Of a DNA stretch of 64,000 nucleotides, positions 10,169 to 20,469 are shown piece after piece. This stretch comes from Rosa chinensis. Taxonomy: Eukaryota > Streptophyta > Magnoliopsida > Rosales > Rosaceae. Each line of letters begins with the position of its first letter. The stretch's first letter is position 1. The notes below the pieces were generated by a model. The model was not told the origin of the DNA, ran no database searches, and saw only the letters and a list, made by a program, of their open reading frames with translations. Location of the stretch: NCBI RefSeq assembly GCF_002994745.2, contig NC_037090.1, forward strand, positions 36,203,001-36,267,000, in the 5' to 3' direction. Made by a program: the position numbers and the translations under genes.

Positions 10169-11994
10169 ATGAGTGCACCGATGGATATGCTTCCCAAATG
10201 CGATGCCAATTACGCAGCTCTCACCCCTACAACTTTCTTGAAGAGAGCTGCTGCGTTTTATTCCAACCGTACTTCCCTCATCTACGAAGGAACTCGCTTC
10301 ACATGGCGCCAAACAAATGACCGTTGCTGCCGTCTCGCTTCTTCCCTTCTTTCCCTTAACATTGCCAAACACGACGTGGTAAGAACCAACAACCTACGGA
10401 TTGACAGTCTAGCGACATAATATGTTTTGATTAGGTCAGGACGACAGATGAAGATACTAACTTTTGTTTTGCTTAATTGTTGCAGGTTTCGGTGTTGGCT
10501 CCCAATATTCCTGCATTGTATGAGATGCATTTCGCCGTGCCGATGGCTGGTGCGGTGCTCAACACCATCAACTGTCGACTTGATCCCAAAAACATCACCT
10601 CCATTCTGAAACACTCTGGCGCCAAGGTCTTCTTTGTCGACTACCAGTACGTCCCTCAGGCGCGTGAGGCACTCAGGATTCTCATGATGAGCTCTCAGCC
10701 ATCCATGATGCCGTTGGTCATCGTGATCGACGACATCGACTCACCCACCGGAGTTCGGTTGGGAGAACTCGAGTACGAGCAGCTCATCCACAAGGGCAAT
10801 CCCCGGTTCGTCGGCATCGACGTCGCCGACGAATGGGACCCAATTTCCTTGAATTACACTTCTGGCACAACTTCTGAACCAAAAGGTGTTGTGTACAGCC
10901 ACAGAGGTGCTTACTTGAGCACTCTGAGCCTAATTCTGGGTTGGGAAATGGGGGGCGAGCCTGTTTATCTATGGACGCTCCCTATGTTCCATTGCAACGG
11001 CTGGACCTTCACCTGGGGCGTGGCGGCACGCGGTGGGACCAACGTCTGCCTCCGCAACACCACCGCGTACGACATCTACCGCAACATTAAAAGACACCAC
11101 GTGACCCATATGTGTTGCGCTCCCATCATTTTCAACATGCTCCTCGAGGCCAAGCCCCACGAGCGCTGCCACATCACAAACCCTATTGAGATCCTCACAG
11201 GAGGAGCACCACCACCGGCTCCGCTGCTCCAGAAAATCGAGCCGCTTGGGTTCAAAGTCACCCACGCGTACGGCCTGACCGAAGCAACCGGACCGGCTCT
11301 GGTTTGCGAGTGGCAGGCCAAGTGGAACAAGCTACCGAAAGATGAGCAATCCAAGCTGAAAGCGAGGCAAGGGATAAGCATACTGACTCTGGCTGACGTG
11401 GACGTGAAGGACCTGGATACAATGGCGAGTGTTCCCCACGACGGCAAGACCATGGGAGAGATTGTGTTGCGTGGAAGTAGCATTATGAAAGGCTACTTCA
11501 AGGACAGCGAGGCCACCAACAAGGCATTCCGGAACGGCTGGTTCTTGACCGGAGACGTCGGCGTTATACACCCCGATGGTTACCTAGAAATCAAGGACAG
11601 ATCGAAAGACGTGATTATCTCCGGTGGGGAGAACATCAGCAGTGTGGAATTGGAGAGCGTGCTCTACAGACACCCAAACGTTTTGGAGGCGGCGGTGGTG
11701 GCAATGCCGCACCCTCGCTGGGGTGAGAGTCCCTGTGCTTTTGTGACGCTCAGAAGTGACACCACCGTCGTGACCGAAGCTGACATCATCGCCTACTGTC
11801 GGAAGAATCTGCCGCACTTTATGGCTCCGAAAAAGGTGGAGTTTATGGCTGAGCTGCCCAAGACTTCGACCGGGAAGATTCAAAAATTCGAGCTCAGGGT
11901 TAGGGCGAAGGCATTCAACGTCGTCGAATCATCGGATCAACAAGTCATTGATCCTAGTTACAACGAGCAGATTCTTGCTTTGTCTCGTCTGTGA
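10169..11994 (+). CDS. CNL-like: Peroxisomal acyl-activating enzyme, cinnamate:CoA ligase-like (gene 2)
   Basis: Two exons, 10169-10378 and 10486-11994, with a 107-bp GT-AG intron at exactly the same codon as in gene 1 (between the two Val of DVV). The product has 572 residues. It has the same adenylate-forming motifs: YTSGTTSEPKGVV from residue 194, YGLTEATGP, TGDVG, KDRSKDVIISGGEN and the catalytic Lys of STGKIQK (K534). It ends in SRL, a peroxisomal import signal. It is very close to gene 1 over most of its length. It differs by a shorter linker before the C-terminal domain and by different C-terminal residues before SRL. Both copies look intact, so this is a recent tandem duplication. Likely role: activation of cinnamate or a related acid in the peroxisome. 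Alternatives are benzoate or short branched acids. Confidence 0.92.
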
Positions 11995-12038
11995 AGTTTT
12001 TTTTAATTTTAATTGTTCCACCCAATCAAGTATTATAG

Positions 12039-12044
12039 AATAAA
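12039..12044 (+). terminator. Possible polyadenylation signal of gene 2
   Basis: An exact AATAAA about 45 nt after the stop codon of the second ligase gene, in T-rich sequence. The cleavage site is not identifiable. Confidence 0.4.
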
Positions 12045-12267
12045 ACTTCAATTACTAGTTTAATTACTTAAGCATTACATCCGATTAATATACCAAGTAG
12101 TTTTTTTTAAACTACGTACTGGTGCAGTTGTGCCTACTTGCTCAGTTCTTGCTATTTAATTTATTCATCATATGCTCGTTTACTAAATTTTGTATACTAC
12201 CTCAGACTTGTTATAAATTAAACCTATCCTTCTGTATAAAAAAAGACGATCGAGGTCATTTCATATT

Positions 12268-13268
12268 GGGCAATGATATAGGGCCTCAATGAGGCCTAAG
12301 ATTTGTGGCCTCAAATCCTAAGTGTCATGCCATATAAGTAAATAAAAATTTATTTTCAATTCCATATAATATATCTTGCCACATCATACTATTTCAACAC
12401 CAACTTTACCCTTTTACATTTCCTTTTAGATGTTAATTAGGGGGTGAATCAATTACATTAATGAATTTAATTAGGTGACAAAAAAAAATATCAGCTATTA
12501 ATTATATATTAATTTAAGAGATATGTCTACAGATTCTTTGATCAATATTTTTCTTCATTTAATTAAATTATTTCCTTTAATTTTTCTTCCCAAATGGCAT
12601 TAATATATTGAATTATGTGTCAAGAAATAGACTTTAACTTTTCTTTCCAAATATTGATTAATTTCATCCACAAAAATATAGTATTAGTTAATTGAATTTG
12701 AGAAATACTTATGTCTAAATTAAGAGGTACGAAAAAATTACACGTTAGCAGCCATTAATTAACATCTGCAATCTAAATATAAGGGAAATACAAACAAAAA
12801 ATAATAAATTCAGATTGAACGTTTAAACCCTAGCTACATAAAGAGAAAATAATGAACAAAAGAATAAGTACAATCATATGAATATGTATTTTTCACCTTA
12901 TATTTTCAAAATTTGCAGGAACCTAACAAAGGTTAAATTCATATACATGTGTTATACAAATCTATTAATCGAATGTACGTGCAAATCTATTAACTGAGTT
13001 ACATGAAATTTTTTCTACTCTTGATTGAAGAAAAAAAATTGTAGTTTAAATATAAGCATGAGTGTAATGAAAAAAAAATGAAAGAAAGCCAAATTTTTTT
13101 TTTTTTTAGAAGAAAGCCAAAATAATTTAGAGTCATTAGATTTTTGAAGGATAAGATGGTCTTTTTCTCAATAATGACATGACATGATTTGACAAATATG
13201 TGATTTGTGTAGATGACATGACATGACACCTAAAATTTAGGCCTCATTGAGGCCACAAATCATTTTCC
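12268..13268. mobile_element. Mutator-like MITE with GGCCTCAATGAGGCC ends
   Basis: A 1.0 kb non-coding element with inverted ends of about 60 bp. Left GGGCAATGATATAGGGCCTC and right (reverse complement) GGAAAATGATTTGTGGCCTC both run into AATGAGGCCTAA and then a TGTCATG tract. A 9-bp target duplication flanks it, TTTCATATT (12259-12267) and TTTCATCTT (13269-13277), with one mismatch. The internal sequence is AT-rich with no transposase. The 9-bp duplication points to the Mutator superfamily. It starts about 270 bp after the stop of gene 2. Confidence 0.8.
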
Positions 13269-13277
13269 TTTCATCTT

Positions 13278-14064
13278 ATATGTGTGTTGCAATAGCTTAT
13301 TCACGTTGCAAATAATATTTGGGTAGGCACACTCGATCGATCTTAGCCAAAAGGCTGAATGAAAGGTATTGTCTCGGTCATAGCTTTATATCTTTTCTCA
13401 TTTGCGTCATAAATAATGCATCAATTATTGCATAACCTACATAACCAAACTGAGAAATACTAGCAACATTATCGTTATTCTTCTAGTGTAGAATATAGAG
13501 AGCATTGTTGGTATTCCAAGTAGTAGATGTTTGCAAAATTAATCAAGTCAAATTATCGAAGATAGCATCATCGTCCACATGTGGTATATATAGCTGTTTG
13601 TTTGTTTGTGTTTTTTTTTTTTAAATGTTATATAACTAAACTATCAATGATTTGATTTGTTATCACTTTTAATTTTTTATATGGTGGCTTGGCTCGATCC
13701 CTGATGCAAAAACGCAGGATCAGGCTACATACTTCAACAGGAATCCCAAGGGTAGATTAATACGTACAGTAAAAATCTTTGATAAAATGTTAGCCCCTAG
13801 CCCCCTACCACTTTTCTATATCAATTATTAGCGACATGCCGATCAAGATGCCAATCATGGAGTACGAGGAGTGGGTACTAATTGAATGAGAACATACTGT
13901 TCATTCAGGGACATTTTTGTAATATTGTCTGGAGATATTTTCGGTTTCTTGTGGTTTGAGTAAGCTAAAACAGAAGGAACATGGATCACACAAAAAAGAT
14001 CGAGTTTGGTTTGTGGTCGAAACTCCAAAATGTATGATAACGATTGATTTCTGCTCATAACTAA
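13278..14064. other. Spacer between two MITEs
   Basis: AT-rich with short unsupported frames. Apart from the U2-like fragment at 13329-13369 I see nothing structured. Confidence 0.5.
13329..13369 (-). pseudogene. U2 snRNA 5'-end fragment
   Basis: Read on the minus strand, this stretch contains ATACCTTTC, then GCCTTTTGGCTAAGATC, then AGTGT, in the order found at the 5' end of U2 snRNA. There are small insertions or changes where U2 has TCGG and after AAGATC. Similarity stops there; the branch-site recognition region and the rest of U2 are absent. A TATAAAG lies about 25 bp upstream, but no good plant snRNA upstream element (GTCCCACATCG type) is present. Most likely a truncated U2 copy, not an expressed gene. 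Confidence 0.6.
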
Positions 14065-14073
14065 TTATACAAT

Positions 14074-14508
14074 GGGAAAAAATTACAAACATTACCCAAA
14101 CTATGGGCCACTAATAACTTTCGTACCTCAACTTCAAAAACTATCATTTTGGTATCTGGACTTTTCACTCCGACCCAAGATTCATACCTGGGATCCACTT
14201 TGCCGTGAACGGTGTTAAATTTACAAGGGTAAATCCGTCATTTCACTGTTCATCTCTCTTATCATAGACACTGTTCATATATATATATATATATTTTAAT
14301 TTTTATTTTTATTTTCTCTCTTCCTGCAAGTGAAAAGGCAGATTTACCTTTACAAAGTTAACACCGTTAACGGCAAAGTGGATCCCAGGTATGAATCTTG
14401 GGTCGGGGTGAAAAGTCCAGGTACCAAAATGATAGTTTTTGAAGTTTAGGTATGAAAGTTATTAGTGGCCTATAGTTCAGGTACTGTTTGTGAGTTTTTC
14501 CCAATCCC
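14074..14508. mobile_element. Mutator-like foldback MITE
   Basis: Inverted arms of about 160 bp (14074-14235 and 14345-14508) match closely, for example TAGGCCACTAATAACTTTC near each end and CCCAAGATTCATACCTGGGA further in. A loop with a TATATA run separates them. A perfect 9-bp target duplication TTATACAAT flanks the element (14065-14073 and 14509-14517). No coding capacity. It ends only 13 bp before the target duplication of the hAT element. Confidence 0.92.
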
Positions 14509-14796
14509 TTATACAATACATAGTACTCTCCTAGCTGTCTCAAACTTTTTGGAGGCCCCTGTGTGAAAGTTTAAGATGCAGCCCTCCAAGCTTCAATCTT
14601 ATATGAAATTTATACTTGAACAAACTCACAACGTAAAATTAAATAACCAACAATGTATGATCAATATCATTAGATGAGCATACAAAAGAGGCTAAATATT
14701 CAATACAAACATAAAGTTTGCAACAAAAAATAATTACAAAAAGATGCTTGATCTGAAACCCTCAAAATAACACATTCTAGCACTGTTGATTGATAT

Positions 14797-15188
14797 TCAT
14801 TTGAAAATCCATCTCCTTGCCTTCTTACCTGCAAACTGATCAATTAGCTTATCACAATTGATTTTTCCAAGATATTCGTTCTCAATTGACATCAAAGCAA
14901 GTCCATTTAGCCTTTCTTGTAACATAGTTGATCGCAAATAAGACTTCAATAACTTTAACTTGGAAAAACTCCTATTAGCTGAAGCAATAGTAACAGGCAC
15001 AGTTAACAATATTCGATATGCAAGTCTAACAATTAATTGGACAAGTATTCCTTTGCTATAAGAAATTCAATATATCACTAGCTGTCATCTTTTGTTTGGG
15101 TAATATCTCCCTTAAGAGTTTTAGCTCTCTAAACAGATCTTCCCCATCAACATCTGAACTCTCTCCATGTGTCAAAACATTCTCAAGA
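14797..15188 (-). pseudogene. hAT transposase C-terminal part (dimerisation domain)
   Basis: Minus-strand frames carry the C-terminal hAT dimerisation domain: LTVPVTIASANRSFSKLKL followed by LKSYLRSTMLQERLNGLALM, ending at a stop at 14797. Just upstream, in another frame, is the preceding conserved segment with DLFRELKLLREILPK, so at least one frameshift and a stop are present. The sequence abuts the copia LTR at the duplicated TGAAT. Reading across that single TSD copy keeps the transposase frame with the segment on the other side of the retroelement. Confidence 0.88.
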
Positions 15189-15193
15189 TGAAT

Positions 15194-16119
15194 TGAAAAT
15201 ACTAGATGGAATAGGTTTTCAATGAATTACCCTTTCTTGAACAAAGTAATGGAAATCGATCAAATCATGACACAAGAATTTGCTAACGCAGTGTAAATCT
15301 CACCACTGAGGAAACATCACTGCGAGGCTGTTTATGTAGTCCACACACAGAAAACAATCCACTATGATATCAAGGTTTTACAAGACACAAGTTGTGGTGT
15401 TCAACGCAACCACATTACAAGCAACATAGCAAACTTGTTTACAACTTGAACAACCTATTATGCACACAAGAATAACCTGATCTATTGTAGTAATCCACAC
15501 TGGAATGTCTTGTCTTCTTTTTGAATCAAAGACTCTCTGATCTCATGTAATATAAGAAGAATGAAATGAGCAAACACCAAAAATCAATCAAGGAGAGTTT
15601 TTCATGAAAACTGTTTGTGATGACTATGCAATACACATAACACACTTAGATCTCAAAAACTCTACTCACATAATACAGTTCGAAAACCTTTTATAGAGGA
15701 GCAAGACTCCCCTTAAATCAAATCTCTTCTTATCACCAAAATAAGATAAACACGAAAATGTTTTAAAACTGATTCCGATATGCAATCAAATCTTCCTAGT
15801 TGTAAGCAGCCAAGATCTTTATCTGATATGCATTTAGAAAACCATGTAGTGTAGATAAGAATTTCAGATTAAATACAAGATATGCATATCAATTTAGAAT
15901 CATGCAAAATGATATAAAATGTAAACCACATTTATCTCAAGATCAGTGAGCATGATTCCCCTTTAATTTCCTCTTTGTAATCCGATTTTGCAACCTTCTT
16001 CTGTTTTTTTGAACCACCGGGAAAGTAGGAGAAATACTCTCCTAGTCCTCTGCAACCTCTGATCTCCTAGTGCCCTTGGGAAAGTATGTGTTGAATGGTA
16101 ATAGCCCAATATACTTACA
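15194..16119 (-). repeat. 3' LTR of the SIRE-like element
   Basis: Matches the right LTR end to end. I count about 41 substitutions in about 920 aligned bases by eye, plus two small indels. It contains a minus-strand TATA box (TCTATAAAAGG, about 15688-15698), conserved in the other LTR. Confidence 0.95.
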
Positions 16120-16403
16120 ATCTCGCCCTTTGGACATTCCCATTCAACACATAACTTGTTCATCTTTTATCCTGCAGATTAGTCTTCACATATAAACGCT
16201 AATCATAAACACGTCAACAGATGTACCTAGAAGTTTTACTTGGATCAAAGGAATCAGTTTCCATCCTTTTCTAGATCCAAGTAAAAATAAGATCCAAATT
16301 AACGACTAATAAAATAAGCATCCAAAACAGTTTGTGCTTATGCACTTACACACCAAAATAAAATTGTCCAAAGAAAAATAAAATGCAGAATAAAAAAAGA
16401 AGT

Positions 16404-16434
<31 letters not shown>

Positions 16435-18161
16435 TTCACACTTCTCCCCTTTGAATGGGAAGGCGCTTTACTTCTCCTCCTTTAGCTTGGTGATCTGGTC
16501 ATAGGTTTCCTTTGCAAGCCAGCCACCGTGCGAGCAACCATGGTAGATGGTCCAGGATCACCTCTAGCAGGGGCTCTGGGAGCAGGAGACGCCTCCCTTG
16601 TCACAGCCTCCCACCTAGGAAACCCGGGGGGATGACTTTGCATGTTCTGAACCTCCATAGCAAGATTGTTCAGCGATGTGTAACAATGGATAAGTGAGAA
16701 GTTCATGTCAGCAACATAGTCGATCATGCATGTGACCCACCAGTTTGTCATCAATAGATGCGGCCAGGCTTTCCAGGGTAGCGGCAGGCTGAGGGGCACG
16801 GATAGGTTGGGAAAAGGAGGACTCTTCAGGATGCAGACGAGACGATCAATGAGGAAGAAGAGGAAGACTCCGGCTGCGGTCACGAGAGGGACGAGGGTCC
16901 CCAGGATGAGTAATACCGGCGCGAGCAGCAGCCTGGCAGCCTTCCTCCTCTAGAGAGAGAGAAGGTTGGCTTTGATTGCCTCCAATATGAGTAGTCACTT
17001 TGGTACAAACCATGATGGGAAAAGAAAATTTATGAATCTGCACACTCAGACAAACCCTAGTGAAATCTGGAAGAGACAAAGGTTCTTTATATAGGACAAG
17101 GATAGGGTTAGAGATGCCGTTTCAACATAGCTTCTCCAAGAAGGAGAACAGTTATGACGGTTTAATGAATCGAGAAAGGCGCATGCATATTGAATTCTCC
17201 CCCTTAGAGCATGCTTAAGCAAAAATAAAATCACATTGAACCAAGTGGCACATAAGGAATGAACGATAAAGAAGAAGACAGAGCACACAACATATTTCTT
17301 GTTCAAGTATCTAGGCATGTAATAGTTTTCTCACAACATGAAGTGAGAAAATATAGGATAGTTGAAGCACAGAGAGCACACATCAATTAGGGAAAGAAAC
17401 ATATCTCAGAGAAGGTACCATGATGTATTCTATTAACAAAGAGAATTGAGACTCATGGGTAGACCTTAATCAGTAAATCTGTGTCAAATGTGAGCGTAAC
17501 CAGTAGATGGAGCTTAGAAACATGTTTGGAGAAAGAGAGAAGAGATGAAGTAAGGGATCTGAAGACTTGTACTTTGCTCAGGAGGTCTCCTAAGAGAAGT
17601 AGGAAACATTGTTCCTATAGTAATAGTATAACTCAGCCATAAATTTTTATTTGGTAAAAACAAGAACTCATGTAGCAAGACACCTCTCAGTAATTCCCAG
17701 ACCAGACGATCTTAGGGTACTAAACATAACAAGGATGCTTGATGAAGAGGGTCTCGAGTTGCTGCTTGCATTTTCACCATTTTAGTTCATAGGCACCTAA
17801 CCACTTGTTTCTTACAAACCCTGGAAAGTTCACCATAACCAGGACTTGATTACTTTGAGAGGAGGTAGACAATTTTCCATTCTCGTTTCTTACAAATCCT
17901 AGAAAGTTCACCACAACTAGGACCTGATTACTTTGAGAAGATGGACATGAAACATTCGAGCGTTTGAGTTAGATCACCTGCTTCACCTATAAACTCTGAA
18001 CAAGAAACAAGTAACACACCACCACGTACAGTTACAAATGATAGTGCAAAGAAAGTCTAACTGATTAAGATGCTAAGAAAATGTACACAATCAATGTCCA
18101 TAATAAGGCATGGCAATAAGGGATACAAGACTGAAAATATGTTCATTTTCCTAATGACAGT
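16120..18161 (-). pseudogene. Post-pol region of the SIRE-like element with degenerate frames
   Basis: Immediately inside the left LTR is a purine-rich tract on the minus strand (CCAAAGGGCGAGAT, 16120-16133), the expected plus-strand priming site. Beyond it lie overlapping short minus-strand frames at 16482-16883, 16846-17079 and 17046-17318. The middle one includes SLSLEEEGCQAAARAG, and the others contain hydrophobic stretches. SIRE elements often carry an extra (env-like) frame here, so these may be its remains. I see no diagnostic motif and do not assign a function. A (TA)n run is at about 16410-16434. Confidence 0.4.
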
Positions 18162-18561
18162 TGTTGGTATGCACATACCTCCAAAGCACAAGTATCGGAA
18201 GCACAAGACTCGCATCGCCAATACACCACAGAGGTAAGCTCCCAGCTGGGGTTCCGATACCCCTCTAGACGATATAGGGATCCTGAGCATCCCACACCGA
18301 AAGAAACGGAGCCAAGCTCCCACAAACCTCATACATTAAGGCCAGCTCCAACAACCTAAAGAGGTAACTATTTACTATCATTCTCCATTATCATTATCTT
18401 ATCCTATATTGACTTAGGCATCATAGCATTGAAGGCCGGCACACCCGGTCTTCCCTCTGACCTTCGTCTATTTTACAAATAAGCTAGATTGATAGCAATA
18501 GTAGCAGACCGATACAACCCCTATTCAGTTGGACCAGACTGCTCTCGAGACCACTGAAATA
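18162..18561 (+). repeat. 5' LTR of the Tat-type element
   Basis: Aligns to 30063-30463 with about 38 substitutions in 400 bases counted by eye. Its last base pair pattern is GAAATA where the 3' LTR has GAAACA, so the terminal CA has mutated. The internal region starts TTTGGCTCTAG; the primer tRNA is not assigned. Confidence 0.95.
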
Positions 18562-18725
18562 TTTGGCTCTAGAAGAACTCCCCTTGCTCCTTGCTGGCAG
18601 GACAACACATTGATGGCTACCAGCAATCCCGATACTAGTAACGACGGTCTCCTCCTGAGGCAGGAGCCCGCCAGGTCCAATGCACTCTCGAGTTTTAGAG
18701 CCCGAACATCAAGACTCAATCAGTC

Positions 18726-19948
18726 ATGACCACCGATCCAACCACAGCGCTACAGATAGCGATACGCGACCTCATGGAGACTGAGTGCGCCGCTGCCATG
18801 GCGGCCCTCCAGGAGATCGAGAATATGGCCAACCAGAACCGTACCCTACGCGAAGCACTCCAGTGGCGAGTCGCCCAGGAAACGCCTTGAAAAGGGCCCA
18901 CCAACAGGAAACCCCGATACCGACCATTAGTGATGTCCCTACACCTGGACCAGTCCTCACGGTGGACCCATCCACCGGCCTCGCAGGCACCTTCATGCCC
19001 ATGAACCCCACGGCGGACGTTCCCACGGGTCCCACGCAGGGCAACACCAGCACAGACCCTCAAATGATCTACCTCAACTCCCCTCTTTTTCAAGGCCAAC
19101 TCGACTCTGCACCGACTCTCCAACAGGCTGCCGGCACGGCGGGAATCTCGGATGCCAACACTACTGCGATTGCCAACATACCTCCATCCAATCCTAATAT
19201 TTGGCTACTGCTCTAAATGAGCAAGGCCATCGCCTCCTTACAGGCACAAGTGGAAAGTGCTGAAAGCAGAGCCGGCTAGCAGCCGATCACGGCTGGTTTC
19301 TAGGGAAAGACAGGACTTTTCACACCCCGCATACAGGCCGAGAAGCACCCACCAGAGGTCAAACCCCTCAAGATCGAAAAGTATAATGGGACCCGAAACC
19401 CATACCACCATTTAGAGGTCTTCCAATCCATACTCCACGGAACCCGATACACTGACGCCATGGCCTGCCATGCGTTCGAGGAAACTTTGACGGACGAAAC
19501 CTTGTGCTGGGTCCTCAACCTACCCACCAACTCCTTTGATAGTTTCCAAGAACTGGGAGACAAGTTCTTGCGATGATTCATCCTGTGCGGCGGTGGGTAT
19601 AGCACTACACCTGACCTATTTCGACTCAAGCAACGACCTAATGAGCGCTTGCGAGACTTTGTTCACCGATGGCAGAAGCAGGCCACTCAATGCCGCTCCC
19701 TCGACCCGGCCCTAGCGGCATCGACATTCAAGCAAGCACTCCGGCCTGGATACTTCTTGCTACAGATCAACACCAATCCCCCTACAACATATGATGACCT
19801 CCTCGATGCCACTCCTGCCTTTGCTCAAGCCAAGTACGATACCTTTGGCCGCGACACCAACGCCAATGCGCACCCAGTCACCGTTCCTCAGGTGAACAAC
19901 CCGATACTAGGAACAAAGACACCAGCCGAGACAAAGCTGCCCAGATAA
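18726..19948 (+). pseudogene. gag of the Tat-type element, broken
   Basis: A start codon at 18726 opens an N-terminal segment with a helical MAALQEIENMANQNRTLREA motif, stopped after about 55 codons and continued in another frame (18785-19216). The capsid-like region appears around 19330-19880. It includes KIEKYNGTRNPYHHLEVFQS and then RLRDFVHRWQKQATQCRSL, the retrotransposon gag pattern. It is interrupted by an in-frame TGA near 19574 and earlier stops. No intact zinc knuckle was found. Confidence 0.75.
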
Positions 19949-20469
19949 ACGACAAGGCCCCATGAGAGCAACACGGCTATAATGATAGGAGGGACAAGCA
20001 ATACAGCAAGAGCTCCTAGAAGCCAAAATACAACTCCTCAAGTAGTTGACATTGCGATGCACTGTACGGCGACACCCGACACAGGGATGACTAGCGATTT
20101 GCGGCACCCCGATACTAGATTTATACCACACTAACTGCCTCTTATGAGGACATCATCTCGCGCCCACCAAAATGCAAGCCCAGCCAATCTAAACCTCAAG
20201 ACAACGGTAAATACTGCACATATCATGAGGAGTCCGGTCACCCCCACCAATATCTGTTGGGCACTGAAAAATGCCATAGAGCATCTCATTCAGAGCAGCC
20301 AGCTCTCGAATACCGCACTCCCACCACTAGCTCTAATGCCATCGAAGTCTATGGCCAGATGCTAACGATACAAGGCGGCGCCCCATGGACACCCGAGACC
20401 CACCATGCACAAGCGCCAATGCCCTCAGGGCTAGGAGATATTAGGACTCAGTCATGGCTGCCACACCCC

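Noticed and set aside
16482..17318. Functional envelope gene of the SIRE-like element
   Set aside because: Frames are short and overlapping, with no recognisable envelope motif. Recorded only as a degenerate post-pol region.
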